This document shows positions 40,592 through 49,727 of a stretch of 64,000 nt of DNA, piece after piece. Every line of letters begins with the position of its first letter. The stretch's first letter is position 1. The notes below the pieces were generated by a model, which saw only the letters and a program-made list of their open reading frames with translations, did no database searches and was not told the origin of the DNA. A program made the position numbers and the translations under genes. Origin of the DNA: DAHUYF01 sp035509275 (GTDB lineage Bacteria; Pseudomonadota; Alphaproteobacteria; ATCC43930; CGMCC-115725); assembly GCA_035509275.1 (NCBI GenBank), contig DATJLU010000036.1:62001-126000 (forward strand), read 5' to 3'.

Positions 40592-41176
40592 TCAAAATTT
40601 GAACCCCGCGCGCACGCCGAGATTGTTCAAGCCGGGATTGTGCGAGGACGCATCGGCATTCGAGAGATGCGAGAAATAGATCTCGACGCTGTAGACCGGA
40701 TTGATGTGATAACCGGCCATGACGCCCAGGTGATACAGCGCGCGGGTGCCGAGATTCTTGTTGCCGTTTTGCTCATCGGGCCCGGTGATGGTGCCGTCAT
40801 GCACCGCGCCGCCGAGAAAGCCGCCGAGATAGACGCCGTCGCCCTCGCGCAGCTGCGGCCGCCACACGGTGGCGGTCCAGGTCATGTCGAAGTAAGCGTA
40901 GTCGGTGTGCCCACCAGTGTTGACCGAGCCGCCGATGGTCGGGCGCGGCGAGCCGATGATGCTGAGGAAGTCCGGCGATGTGAACAATACCTCGCCGACG
41001 ATGTCAGCCCCGCCCTCGACATGGTCGCCGAGAAAGCCGATGTCGTGGGCCAGCACGCCGCCCTTGACCTCGTCGACGATGCCGGCGTGCGCCATGCCCC
41101 CTGCCAGCGCCCACGCAGCGACGACCAGCAGCGCGAACCTCACCCGGCGCGCGCATGCCCCATGCGAACGGTCCAT
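40592..41176 (-). CDS. Lipid A 3-O-deacylase, PagL-like (acyloxyacyl hydrolase family)
   Basis: 194 residues from the ATG at 41176 (GGGGAGTGG upstream). Signal peptide RFALLVVAAWALAGGMAHAG, then an 8-strand beta-barrel pattern (TDYAYFDMTWTATVWRPQL, GVYLGGFLGGAVHDG). The catalytic-type segment near the C-terminus is YFSHLSNADASSHNPGLNNL, with the conserved His-x-Ser-Asn and the NPG-N-LG turn, ending in a Phe as outer-membrane proteins do. It removes an acyl chain from lipid A. It stands alone, flanked by repeats and a different operon. Confidence 0.85.
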   Translation of the reverse strand: MDRSHGACARRVRFALLVVAAWALAGGMAHAGIVDEVKGGVLAHDIGFLGDHVEGGADIVGEVLFTSPDFLSIIGSPRPTIGGSVNTGGHTDYAYFDMTWTATVWRPQLREGDGVYLGGFLGGAVHDGTITGPDEQNGNKNLGTRALYHLGVMAGYHINPVYSVEIYFSHLSNADASSHNPGLNNLGVRAGFKF

Positions 41177-41293
41177 CCACTCCCCTCGGGCTGACGGCCC
41201 TTTTTGTCCCACCGCGCCCACTACAGAAGCTACAGAGGCGATGCGCTTGTTTCAACTGTGTTTCTGGAGCCGCAGCGAGAGCGAGAGGCTCCC

Positions 41294-42808
41294 TCACGTC
41301 GCCCAGCCGTTCTCCGCTTCGCGTTGTCGCGCCTCTTCGAGCAGCGCTTTGCGATCGATCTTGTTGGTGCCGGCCCAAGGCAGCTCAGCGACAAAAGCGA
41401 CGCGTCGGGGATGCTGATAGGCCGGCCCACTGGCGATGGCAAAGCGCTTCACGGCAGCGTAATCGAGTTCTTCCCCGGGTCGCAGGACGATGAAGGCGAC
41501 GGGAACCTGGCCGCGTTCCTCGTCGGGCAGCGGCACGACCGAGGCTTGGTGGATGGCCGGGTGCTGCTCGAGCTGTTTCTCGACCTCGCCGGGATAGATG
41601 TTCTCGCCCGAGCAGACGAACATGTCGTCGGCGCGGCCGACGAAATAGTAGAAGCCGTTCTCGTCACGGCGACAGACATCACCGCTGTGGTACCAGCCAT
41701 CCACGAGCGCCTTCGTTGTTTGCTCCGGCAGGTTGTGATAGCCCGCCATCAGCGACGGATTTCGCATGTGCAGCACGCCTTCGTCTGGGCTCGACCCGCC
41801 GACGAGCCGAACTTCGGCGCCCGGCAGCGGATAGCCGAGCGACAGCGGCGGTGTCGCGATACCGGCGGGATGCGCGCCGAACACCGCAGGACCGGCTTCG
41901 GTCGTGCCATAGGCATTCATCACCGCCGCACCCGGGAAGACCTGACGAACGCGCTCGATCAGCCCCTCGCTGAGCGGTGCCGAGCCCATGGTGACGCGGC
42001 GCACGCAGCTGAGATCGACGCGAGCGAGCAGCCCCTTCTCTTTGGCGACGCGCGCCAGCATGGTCGGCACCGAGGTGAGACCGGTGACGCGATAGCGGGC
42101 GACCGCGGCAATGTAGCTGGCGGCGGTGAAGGACGGCAGCAGCACCAGCGACGCGCAATTGAAGAACGCCAGCTTCGTGCTGAACAGCCCGTTCATATGG
42201 AAGAGCGGCGCGGCTACGATCGAACGCTCGTGCTCCATGCCCGGCTGCCCGCCGCGCTGCACCAACGCCCAGATCTGACCGGCATGAGATAGCGGCACGC
42301 CTTTCGGCCGTCCGGTCGAGCCCGAGGTGTAGAGCTGCTGGCCGATCTCGTCGGAACCCGGCACATGGGTGGCAAAGGGCCCCGGATCGAGCTGCGCCGC
42401 AAAGCCTTCACGCCCGTCATCATCGAAGCCGATGACCGGCAATCCCGGCCGGACCAACGCGGCGCGCTCCCGGTCGACGAAGGCGAGCTCAACCCCGGCA
42501 TCTTCGATGATGTAGGCGACCATAGCGGTCGGCAATTTGGCATTGACCGGGACGGCGACCAGTCCCGCCCGCATGATGCCGAAATAGGTCGCAACGTACT
42601 CGGCGCGGTTCAGCGACAGGATGGCGATCCGGCTGCCTTTCGCGAAGCCACGCGCCGTCAGCCGCCGCGCCACGCCCCGCGCCATGGCCTCGATCTCGGC
42701 GTAGCTGTATTCGCGCGGGGCATCGTCGCGCAGCAGGTCGATGAGAGCGATCTTGCTCTGATCGGCGGCGGGATCGACGAGATCGCCGAGATTGACGGGC
42801 TGGAACAT
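41294..42808 (-). CDS. Acyl-CoA synthetase / AMP-binding ligase (copy 1)
   Basis: 504 residues from the ATG at 42808 (GGGGAGGTTTTGCC). Adenylate-forming motifs: A3 YTSGSTGRPKGVPLSH, A5 MNAYGTTEAGP, A7/A8 YHSGDVCRRDENGFYYFVGR, DMFVCSGENIYPGEVE, and A10 lysine in GTNKIDRKALL. Activates a carboxylic acid with ATP and joins it to CoA. It closes the peptide-transporter operon (24 bases after DppF-like gene). A closely similar enzyme is at 49728-51236, implying two related substrates or a duplication. Confidence 0.9.
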   Translation of the reverse strand: MFQPVNLGDLVDPAADQSKIALIDLLRDDAPREYSYAEIEAMARGVARRLTARGFAKGSRIAILSLNRAEYVATYFGIMRAGLVAVPVNAKLPTAMVAYIIEDAGVELAFVDRERAALVRPGLPVIGFDDDGREGFAAQLDPGPFATHVPGSDEIGQQLYTSGSTGRPKGVPLSHAGQIWALVQRGGQPGMEHERSIVAAPLFHMNGLFSTKLAFFNCASLVLLPSFTAASYIAAVARYRVTGLTSVPTMLARVAKEKGLLARVDLSCVRRVTMGSAPLSEGLIERVRQVFPGAAVMNAYGTTEAGPAVFGAHPAGIATPPLSLGYPLPGAEVRLVGGSSPDEGVLHMRNPSLMAGYHNLPEQTTKALVDGWYHSGDVCRRDENGFYYFVGRADDMFVCSGENIYPGEVEKQLEQHPAIHQASVVPLPDEERGQVPVAFIVLRPGEELDYAAVKRFAIASGPAYQHPRRVAFVAELPWAGTNKIDRKALLEEARQREAENGWAT

Positions 42809-42831
42809 GGCAAAACCTCCCCAGCGAAAGT

Positions 42832-43779
42832 TCAAGCAGCGAGGTGGCAGGCGACGGAAGCGCCGCGGGCACGCTCCTCGAGAACCGGCCGCTCCCGGCG
42901 GCAGCGCTCGACGGCAATCGAACAGCGCGTGTGGAATGGGCAGCCGGAAGGCGGCGCCAACGGACTTGGCAGCTCGCCTTGCAGCGGCGGCACCGCGGCA
43001 CGCTTGCGCTGAGCCGCCGGGTCGGGGCTCGGCACGGCGGCGAGCAGTGCCTTGGTGTAGGGATGACGCGGAGCGCGCCAGATCATTTCGGCCGTCCCGG
43101 TCTCCACGATCCGGCCGAGATACATCACCATGACCCGGTCCGCGACGTGCTCGACCACCGACAGGTCGTGCGAAATGAAGAGATACGAGACGCCAAGCGC
43201 CGCTTTGAGATCAGCCAGCAGATTGACGACCTGAGCGCGCACCGAGACATCGAGCGCCGAAACCGGTTCGTCGCAGATCACCAGCTTCGGCTCGAGCGCC
43301 AGAGCACGGGCAATGCCGATCCGCTGACGCTGGCCGCCGGAGAATTCATGCGGGAAGCGATCGACGGCGTCGCGCGGCAGGCCAACCTCAGAGAGCAGCG
43401 TCGCGACGCGGGCGTGAATCCGATCCCGCGGCCAGCCGGCGACCACCAGCGGCTGCGCGATGCTGCGCCCTACCGTGGCGCGCGGGTTGAGCGCGCCCAG
43501 CGAATCCTGGAAGATCATCTGCACCAGCGGACGGACCGCCCGCATCGCCCGGCGCCCGAGATGCGTGATGTCGCGGCCCGCAACGCTGACCTCGCCGGCC
43601 GCGATCGGCACCAAGCGCATGATCGCCCTGCCGAGAGTCGATTTGCCGCAGCCGGATTCCCCGACCAGCCCCACCGTCTCGCCCGGCGCGATGTCGAAGC
43701 TGACGCCGTTCACCGCATGCACGACGCCACGGCGCGTCGGGAAGGCGACTTCGAGGTCACGAACCGACAACAGCGGCAT
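42832..43779 (-). CDS. Dipeptide/oligopeptide ABC transporter ATPase (DppF-like)
   Basis: 315 residues from the ATG at 43779, which lies inside the end of the previous gene (23-base overlap). Walker A VGLVGESGCGKSTLGRA, Q-loop MIFQDSLGALNPRATV, signature FSGGQRQRIGIARALALEPK, Walker B LVICDEPVSALDVSVRAQV, His switch FISHDLSVVEHVADRV, and C-terminal Cys cluster (CPFHTRCSIAVERCRRERPV) that binds an Fe-S cluster in this family. Drives peptide import together with the adjacent DppD-like protein. Confidence 0.94.
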   Translation of the reverse strand: MPLLSVRDLEVAFPTRRGVVHAVNGVSFDIAPGETVGLVGESGCGKSTLGRAIMRLVPIAAGEVSVAGRDITHLGRRAMRAVRPLVQMIFQDSLGALNPRATVGRSIAQPLVVAGWPRDRIHARVATLLSEVGLPRDAVDRFPHEFSGGQRQRIGIARALALEPKLVICDEPVSALDVSVRAQVVNLLADLKAALGVSYLFISHDLSVVEHVADRVMVMYLGRIVETGTAEMIWRAPRHPYTKALLAAVPSPDPAAQRKRAAVPPLQGELPSPLAPPSGCPFHTRCSIAVERCRRERPVLEERARGASVACHLAA

Positions 43780-44770
43780 CGCTCGCAATCCGATCCGGCA
43801 CGGCGTCCGCCGCGAAGCAGGCGACGAGCCGGCCCGGCGCCGCTTCGGTCAGCGCCGGCCGTTCCGCCCAACAGCGCTGGCCGGCCACGGGACAGCGCGG
43901 CGCAAACGCGCAGCCTGTCGGCAAATTGCCGAGCGGCGGCACCATGCCCGGGATTTCCGTGAGCCGGGCGGCACGGTCCTCGCCGGCCTTGGGCGTGGCG
44001 GCGAGGAGTCCGCGGGTATAGGGATGGAGCGGCGCGGCGAAGAGCGCATCGACGGTCGCCTCTTCGACCTTGCGGCCGGCATACATCACCGCGACCCGCT
44101 GCGCGACCTGCGCGACCACGCCGAGATCATGGGTGATGAACAGCATCGCCATGCCGATCTCGCCCTGCAACCGCTGCAGCAGCGCCAGAACCTGCGCTTG
44201 GACCGTGACGTCGAGCGCGGTGGTCGGCTCATCTGCGATCAGCACACGCGGACCGCAGGCAATCGCCATGGCGATCATCACCCGCTGGCACATGCCTCCT
44301 GAAAGGCGATGCGGGAATTCGCCGAATCGACTCCTCGGATCCGCGATGCGCACGAGATCGAGCAGCTCCAGCGCGCGATCGATCGCCGCGCGGCGACCGA
44401 GATCGGTATGCGCTTCGATCACCTCGACGAGTTGCCGGCCGACACTGACAACGGGATTGAGCGATCCCGCCGGGTCCTGAAAGATCATCGAGATGCGCTT
44501 GGTGCGCATCCCCTGCATGGTGCGCTCGTCGAGCCGCACCAGATCCTCGCCGTCGAGCCGGACCTCGCCGCCGACGATTCGTGCCGGCGGATCCGGTAGC
44601 AGGCGCATCAAGGCGAGCGCTGTAAGCGATTTGCCGCAGCCGCTTTCGCCGACGAGCGCCAGGGTCTCGCCCGCGCCGACGGTGAAACTGACGCGGTCGA
44701 CTGCCGGCAACACGCCGACGCGGGTGAAGAGTGAAATTTGAAGGGCTCGGACGTCGAGCGCCGGCGCCAT
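43757..44770 (-). CDS. Dipeptide/oligopeptide ABC transporter ATPase (DppD-like)
   Basis: 337 residues from the ATG at 44770, two bases after the permease stop; the open frame before it is a shadow. Walker A ALVGESGCGKSLTALAL, Q-loop MIFQDPAGSLNPVVSV, signature LSGGMCQRVMIAMAIACGPR (with Met-Cys where Gln is more usual before QR), Walker B LIADEPTTALDVTVQAQV, His FITHDLGVVAQVA. Fe-S-type Cys cluster GCAFAPRCPVAGQRCWAERP. Forms a heterodimer with the DppF-like ATPase. Confidence 0.94.
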   Translation of the reverse strand: MAPALDVRALQISLFTRVGVLPAVDRVSFTVGAGETLALVGESGCGKSLTALALMRLLPDPPARIVGGEVRLDGEDLVRLDERTMQGMRTKRISMIFQDPAGSLNPVVSVGRQLVEVIEAHTDLGRRAAIDRALELLDLVRIADPRSRFGEFPHRLSGGMCQRVMIAMAIACGPRVLIADEPTTALDVTVQAQVLALLQRLQGEIGMAMLFITHDLGVVAQVAQRVAVMYAGRKVEEATVDALFAAPLHPYTRGLLAATPKAGEDRAARLTEIPGMVPPLGNLPTGCAFAPRCPVAGQRCWAERPALTEAAPGRLVACFAADAVPDRIASDAAVVGS

Positions 44771-44772
44771 GA

Positions 44773-45621
44773 TCAGCGATCCCTGAGACGCGGGTTGAGC
44801 ACATCGTTCAGCCCGTCGCCGATCAAATTGAGCGAGAGCACAGTGACGACGATGGCGAGACCCGGAATCGTGCAGACATACCAAGAGGTGCGGATCAGCT
44901 CGCGGCCATCGCCGATAAGCTTGCCCCAGCTCGCTACATTGGGGTCGCCGAGGCCGAGGAAGGACACCGCGCTCTCGAACAGCACCGCGCCGGCGATGAT
45001 CAGCGAGGACAGCACGATCACCGGCGGCAGCGCGTTGGGCAGGATTTCGCCGACGATGATCGCCCCGTCGCCGAGCCCCATGGCGCGGCAGGCCTGGACG
45101 AAATCGCGGTTGCGCAGCGTCAGGAACTCGGCCCGCGTGAGCCGGGCGATCGAGGTCCAGGAGACGACCCCGATCGCAACGATGATATGCGCGATGCTCG
45201 GCCCAAGGATGACGACGATGGTCAGGATGAAGATCAGATTGGGAATCGTCTGGAACAGTTCGGTGCCGCGCATCGCCGCTTCGTCGACCCAGCCGCCATA
45301 ATAGCCCGCGACCGCGCCGACGGTGATGCCGATCACCGTAGAGGCGGCGCTGGCGAGAATGCCGATCAGCAACGTGGTGCGCGCGCCGTGCGCCAACATC
45401 GCCGCAATGTCGCGGCCAAGGGCATCCGTGCCGAACGGAAAGCGCGCGTCTTGAAATGGCCAAAGCTCCGCCGGACCGACGATGCGCAGGGGATCGCCGG
45501 GATAGACCACCGGCGCCAGCAGTGCGATGACGACCACCGCGCCCAGGATCAGGCTTCCCATCATCGCGCCGCGATTACGCAGGAAGCGCCGCATCATCTC
45601 GAAGCGGGGCTGCATCGCCAT
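44773..45621 (-). CDS. Dipeptide ABC transporter permease (DppC-like)
   Basis: 282 residues. N-terminal membrane helix (AMMGSLILGAVVVIALLAPV), the DppC opening FPFGTDALGRDIAAMLAHGA, and the ATPase-contacting EAA loop EFLTLRNRDFVQACRAMGLG. Six membrane spans are visible, ending with LSLNLIGDGLNDVLNPRLR. Starts 4 bases after the DppB-like stop and ends two bases before the DppD-like start, so the order B-C-D is a single operon. Confidence 0.93.
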   Translation of the reverse strand: MAMQPRFEMMRRFLRNRGAMMGSLILGAVVVIALLAPVVYPGDPLRIVGPAELWPFQDARFPFGTDALGRDIAAMLAHGARTTLLIGILASAASTVIGITVGAVAGYYGGWVDEAAMRGTELFQTIPNLIFILTIVVILGPSIAHIIVAIGVVSWTSIARLTRAEFLTLRNRDFVQACRAMGLGDGAIIVGEILPNALPPVIVLSSLIIAGAVLFESAVSFLGLGDPNVASWGKLIGDGRELIRTSWYVCTIPGLAIVVTVLSLNLIGDGLNDVLNPRLRDR

Positions 45622-45625
45622 GGCG

Positions 45626-46609
45626 TCAGCCCACCTCGATCCGCGGATCGAGCCAGAGATAACAGAGGTCGATGGCGAGGTTTGCCGCCACCACCATCAG
45701 CGAACCAAGCACCATGATGCCAAGCACCATTGGATAGTCGCGGGTCGAGACGGCGTCGAAGAGCAAGGTGCCGATCCCCGGCCAGGCGAACACGGTTTCG
45801 ATGACCACGCTGCCGGCCAGCACCGTCCCCATCTGCAGGCCGAGCATGGTGACCACCGGCAGCAGCGCGTTGCGCAACACATGAAATAGGGTAACGCGGA
45901 CGGCGCTCAGTCCTTTGGCACGCGCGGTGCGCACGAAATCGAGACGGAAGACCTCCAGCATCGAGGTGCGCATCACCCGGGCATAGATCGCCGCGTAGAA
46001 CAGCCCGAGGGAGAGCGCCGGCAGCACCAGATGGCGCAGCACATCGAGCAGCTGTGCAAAAGTGCCGCCGTCGGCACCCAGCGTCGTCATGTCGCCGACC
46101 GGCAGCCAGCGCAGCTTCACCGCGAACAGCACCGTCAGCATGATGCCGAGCCAGAAGCTCGGCGTCGCAAAGAACACGACCGCGAGCACGGAGACGATGC
46201 TGTCCCAGATCGTATTGATCTTGACCGCGGCGATGATGCCGGCCGTGACCCCGACCAGCACCGCCAGCCCGAGCCCCGACAGCATGAGGATCAGCGTCGC
46301 CGGCAGATGCGCCAGGATGGCGTCGAACACCGGCATGTTCTGGCGGTAAGAAAATCCGAGATCGAGATGCGCTACCGCGGCGATGTATTTGAGCAGCTGC
46401 AGCCACAGTGGATCATCGAGGCCATAGGTCGTGCGCAGCCGCGCGATGAGTGCCGGATCGGTGACCTGGTTGTCCGAGGTCATCACATCGAGGAAGCTGC
46501 CGGGCGCCGCGTGAATGAGACAGAAATTCACCACCACGACACCGATCAGCAGCGGGATCAGCTGCAGCAGCCGGCGTCGAAGCAGTCTCAGGACCGGTCG
46601 TTCCGGCAT
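45626..46609 (-). CDS. Dipeptide ABC transporter permease (DppB-like)
   Basis: 327 residues. N-terminal helix LLQLIPLLIGVVVVNFCLIH, then APGSFLDVMTSDNQVTDPAL and YGLDDPLWLQLLKYIAAVAH, a typical DppB periplasmic region. EAA loop is EVFRLDFVRTARAKGLSAVR, followed by VVIETVFAWPGIGTLLFDAV and C-terminal LWLDPRIEVG. Inner-membrane channel half for peptide import, paired with DppC-like protein. Confidence 0.93.
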   Translation of the reverse strand: MPERPVLRLLRRRLLQLIPLLIGVVVVNFCLIHAAPGSFLDVMTSDNQVTDPALIARLRTTYGLDDPLWLQLLKYIAAVAHLDLGFSYRQNMPVFDAILAHLPATLILMLSGLGLAVLVGVTAGIIAAVKINTIWDSIVSVLAVVFFATPSFWLGIMLTVLFAVKLRWLPVGDMTTLGADGGTFAQLLDVLRHLVLPALSLGLFYAAIYARVMRTSMLEVFRLDFVRTARAKGLSAVRVTLFHVLRNALLPVVTMLGLQMGTVLAGSVVIETVFAWPGIGTLLFDAVSTRDYPMVLGIMVLGSLMVVAANLAIDLCYLWLDPRIEVG

Positions 46610-46621
46610 CTGCCGCTCACG

Positions 46622-48223
46622 CTACGTGTCGAGCCAAAGATCGCCCCAGCTATCCGCCATGTAGTCGGGGCTGTCGGAATGATTGTGCACGCGCTTGTTG
46701 GCGACGGTCACCGACTCGATTTCGACCAGCGGGCTGATCGGTACCTCGGTCATGGCAAGCCGGGCAAAGTCGCGCGCGAGCAGCTGGCGCTTCGCGGGAT
46801 CGACTTCGAAGGTGAGCTTGTCGACCAGATCGTCCATGGCTTTGTCGGAAAAGCCGGTGGCATTGCGGAACGCGGCACCCTTGATGATGCCGCTCGTGGT
46901 ATAGAACTGCGTCGTTGTCGGCACCGGCTCCGCCGGGTTCGCCCAGTTCGACAGGGCAATATCATAATCGTAATCGGTATAGATGCGTTTGATCGATGTC
47001 GGCCGGTCAGGCACGGTCAAATTGACGTCGATGCCGATATCGCTGAGGCACTGCTTGACATAGCTGCCGATATTGCCGTTCACCTCGAACCACCCGGCGG
47101 CGAGCAGATTGGCGGAAAAGCGCTTTCCATTCGCCTTTTTCGGAAAGCCCGCGGCATCGAGCATCGCCGCCGCCTTTTTCGGGTCGAAGGGATAGTGCGG
47201 CATATCGGGGCTGAAGAACATGGCATTGGCGCTGGCGATCGGACTGACCGCCGGCTTGGCGAAGCCGTAGAAGATGGTCTCGGCGATGAACTTCTTGTCG
47301 ATGGCGTAAAGCAGCGCCTGGCGCACCTCGCGCTTGGCGAAGATCGGGTTGCGCGTGTTCATCTCGATCGTCAAGAACCACTGGGCATTCTCGTAGCCCT
47401 TGGGGGTCACGTCGAACTTGCCGGTCGCCGCCAGCCGCTTGGTGTCGGGCGGGCTCAGCGTGTTGAAGACGCCAAGCTGGATCTCGCCGGCTTCCATCGC
47501 CGCGGCGCGCTCGGCGGGGCTGCGCAGATAGCGGAAGATCAGCCGGTCGAGATAAGGCAGCGCCGGATTCCAGTAATGCTCGTTGCGCACCATCTCGATG
47601 TGGCTGCCGCGCACCCACTTGTCGAACCTCCATGGCCCGGTGCCGGTGACCTGGTTGTTGGCCGGGTTGGTGATGATGTCGCGGCCCGCATAGATGTGCT
47701 TGGGCAATACGGCGCCGCCCTGGTTCGTCAACGCGGAAAAGAAAAAGAACTCCGGAACCGGCTGTTTGAAGCGGATATGCACCGTGAGCGGTCCCTTGGC
47801 CTCGACGCTCTCCAGCTGCTTCCAGGCTTCGCCGGACGAGATCGGGCGCCAGAATTCGGCAACGCTGAAGACCACGTCATCCGCACCGAACGGCTGGCCG
47901 TCATGCCAAACGACGTTCGGGCGCAGCTCCAGCGTGTACTCGGTATGATCGGGCGAGATCGACCAGCTCGTCGCCAGTGCCGGAGAGAAAGTGAAGTCGA
48001 AATTCATGCGCGCGAGCCGCTCGAGCATTTTCGACGAGGTCAGGAGCGGGCTAGACCCGCCGCCTGCGGGCACGAACAAGGCCTGCGGCTCCAAGCCGCC
48101 CCAGGTCGCGATCAGCGTTCCGCCGCGCCGCGGTGTCGTCGCGGCACGCGCCGTGCCGAACCGTGCAGCGGCGATCCCGGCGCCGAGGCCAAGGGCGAAA
48201 TCACGACGGCTCAAGTGGATCAC
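46622..48223 (-). CDS. Peptide ABC transporter binding protein (SBP family 5), Tat-exported
   Basis: 533 residues from a GTG (GAGGAGAGCCC upstream). N-terminus SRRDFALGLGAGIAAARFG is a twin-arginine signal. Family 5 motifs: AATTPRRGGTLIATWGG, WSISPDHTEYTLELRPNVVW, HDGQPFGADDVVFSVAEFW, VTGTGPWRFDKWVRGSHIEM. C-terminal PLVEIESVTVANKRVHNHSD. Delivers peptides or similar solutes to the DppB-D-F-like system encoded directly downstream. Confidence 0.93.
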   Translation of the reverse strand: MIHLSRRDFALGLGAGIAAARFGTARAATTPRRGGTLIATWGGLEPQALFVPAGGGSSPLLTSSKMLERLARMNFDFTFSPALATSWSISPDHTEYTLELRPNVVWHDGQPFGADDVVFSVAEFWRPISSGEAWKQLESVEAKGPLTVHIRFKQPVPEFFFFSALTNQGGAVLPKHIYAGRDIITNPANNQVTGTGPWRFDKWVRGSHIEMVRNEHYWNPALPYLDRLIFRYLRSPAERAAAMEAGEIQLGVFNTLSPPDTKRLAATGKFDVTPKGYENAQWFLTIEMNTRNPIFAKREVRQALLYAIDKKFIAETIFYGFAKPAVSPIASANAMFFSPDMPHYPFDPKKAAAMLDAAGFPKKANGKRFSANLLAAGWFEVNGNIGSYVKQCLSDIGIDVNLTVPDRPTSIKRIYTDYDYDIALSNWANPAEPVPTTTQFYTTSGIIKGAAFRNATGFSDKAMDDLVDKLTFEVDPAKRQLLARDFARLAMTEVPISPLVEIESVTVANKRVHNHSDSPDYMADSWGDLWLDT

Positions 48224-48290
48224 GGGCTCTCCTCAGCGCACGAGGCGCTCCATGCGATTAAATGCAATCCCCGTGCCAGGTAACGCGCAT

Positions 48291-48713
48291 TCACCCCGCG
48301 AGCGTGGAGTAGGTCGCGCGCCCGATCGCGACCAGGTTTCGCTTGTCGTCAAAGACATCGACATCGACCACGCCGACGCTCTTCCCCGCTCGTCTGACGC
48401 GGGCGGTCGCGGTCAGCGCCGTGTCGATCGCCGGCCGCAGATAGTCGACGCGGAAATTGATCGTCGGCAATGGCCGGCGCAGCAGCATCACCAGCGCGTA
48501 ATCTCCGACCGTATCGATCAGCGCGGCGATCGGCCCGCCATGCCATTGCTTGGTGCCCGGGCCGCGCTCGAATTCCGGCCGCATCGCCATCCGCATGCTG
48601 ACTTCCTGGCGCGCCGGATCCGCTTCCAGCACTTCGAGCCCCATGAACGCGATGAAGCTCGAGCGCGCCAGGCCCTGCTGCAGCTGCTCCTTGCTGAGCG
48701 GCGCTTCGCTCAT
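48291..48713 (-). CDS. PaaI-type hotdog thioesterase
   Basis: 140 residues. Hotdog fold with the PaaI signature: HGGPIAALIDTVGDYALVML, then PTINFRVDYLRPAIDTALTA, RRAGKSVGVVDVDVFDD, LVAIGRATYSTLAG. The Gly-Gly-x-x-Ala-x-x-Asp element around HGG and D is the catalytic helix start. Hydrolyses acyl- or aryl-CoA thioesters. Overlaps the end of the oxidoreductase gene (ATGA), so both are co-translated in the CoA-ligase operon. Confidence 0.88.
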   Translation of the reverse strand: MSEAPLSKEQLQQGLARSSFIAFMGLEVLEADPARQEVSMRMAMRPEFERGPGTKQWHGGPIAALIDTVGDYALVMLLRRPLPTINFRVDYLRPAIDTALTATARVRRAGKSVGVVDVDVFDDKRNLVAIGRATYSTLAG

Positions 48714-49723
48714 GGCGTCACCACGATCTTGCCGAAGAGCTCGCGGTTCTCCATCACCCGCATCGCTTCGCCCGCCTCGGCAAGCGGATAAAGCCGATCG
48801 ATCGGCACTTTCAACGTGCCGGATCGCACCATGTCGAGCAGCGTCTCGATATCCGCGCGTGCCCAGCCATTGGAGCCCAGCACCTTCAGCTCGAAGGTCC
48901 AGATGAAGCGGATGTCCTCTTTCGGGTCGAACCCTGCCGTCGCGCCGCAGGTCAAGAGGCGACCGCCGACTTTGAGGCAGCGCAGCGACTTTACCCAGGT
49001 ATCGCCGCCCGTGTAGTTCACCACCACGTCGAGCCCCTTGTCGGTGCCGGCGCCGCGCCGCGTCGGCTTGCCGTGGAGGTCATAGACCGCCGTCACGAAA
49101 TCCATGGCGCTGGTGTCGATCACGTGATCGGCGCCGAGCGCCTTCAGCCGTTCCGCCTTGGCGGCGCTGCTGGTGCAGGCGATCACTTCGGCGCCTTTCA
49201 GCTTGGCCAGCATGATGCAGCAGACGCCGACACCGCCGCTGGCACCGAGCACCAGGACTTTCTCCCCCGCCGCGACATGGCCGTTGGTGTACATCATGCG
49301 CAGCGCCGTGCCCCAGGCGACCGGCAGCGCTGCCGCCTCGGCGAAGCTCACTCCTTCCGGGATCGCCACCAGCTGATGCGCGCGCGCCCGGCACAGCTCG
49401 GCGAGACCGCCATGCACCGTCTCGCCCATCAAGCCGCCTTCGACCCGGTTGATCGGGTCGACCAGAACCGCGTCGCCGATCTTCCAGCCTTTCACTCCCG
49501 GGCCGATCGCGGCGATCTCGCCGGCAACGTCGAGGCCCATGATTGCCGGCATCGGCACTTTGATCCCCGGCATGCCGCGGCGGGTGAAGATGTCGTGGTA
49601 ATTGAGCGAGGTCGCTTTGACGCGCACCACCACATCGCCCTCGCCCGCGACCGGATCGGGAAAATCGCCTTCCAGCCGGACATTCTCCAACCCGCCATGC
49701 TCGCGCAGCACCATTGCCTTCAT
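48710..49723 (-). CDS. Zinc-type alcohol dehydrogenase / quinone oxidoreductase family protein
   Basis: 337 residues from the ATG at 49723 (GAAAGGGTGAGCCG). MDR family: KAMVLREHGGLENVRLEGDF, SLNYHDIFTRRGMPGIKVPM, MGLDVAGEIAAIGPGVKGW, nucleotide site VLVLGASGGVGVCCIMLAKL, GADHVIDTSAMDF, GGRLLTCGATAGFDPKEDI. NADPH-dependent reduction or dehydrogenation of a carbonyl compound or enoyl-CoA. Same operon as the thioesterase and acyl-CoA synthetase. Confidence 0.88.
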   Translation of the reverse strand: MKAMVLREHGGLENVRLEGDFPDPVAGEGDVVVRVKATSLNYHDIFTRRGMPGIKVPMPAIMGLDVAGEIAAIGPGVKGWKIGDAVLVDPINRVEGGLMGETVHGGLAELCRARAHQLVAIPEGVSFAEAAALPVAWGTALRMMYTNGHVAAGEKVLVLGASGGVGVCCIMLAKLKGAEVIACTSSAAKAERLKALGADHVIDTSAMDFVTAVYDLHGKPTRRGAGTDKGLDVVVNYTGGDTWVKSLRCLKVGGRLLTCGATAGFDPKEDIRFIWTFELKVLGSNGWARADIETLLDMVRSGTLKVPIDRLYPLAEAGEAMRVMENRELFGKIVVTP

Positions 49724-49727
49724 CGGC

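Noticed and set aside
46031..48283. Long plus-strand open frame (750 codons) opposite the peptide-binding protein
   Set aside because: Antisense shadow; the minus strand encodes well-recognised transporter proteins.
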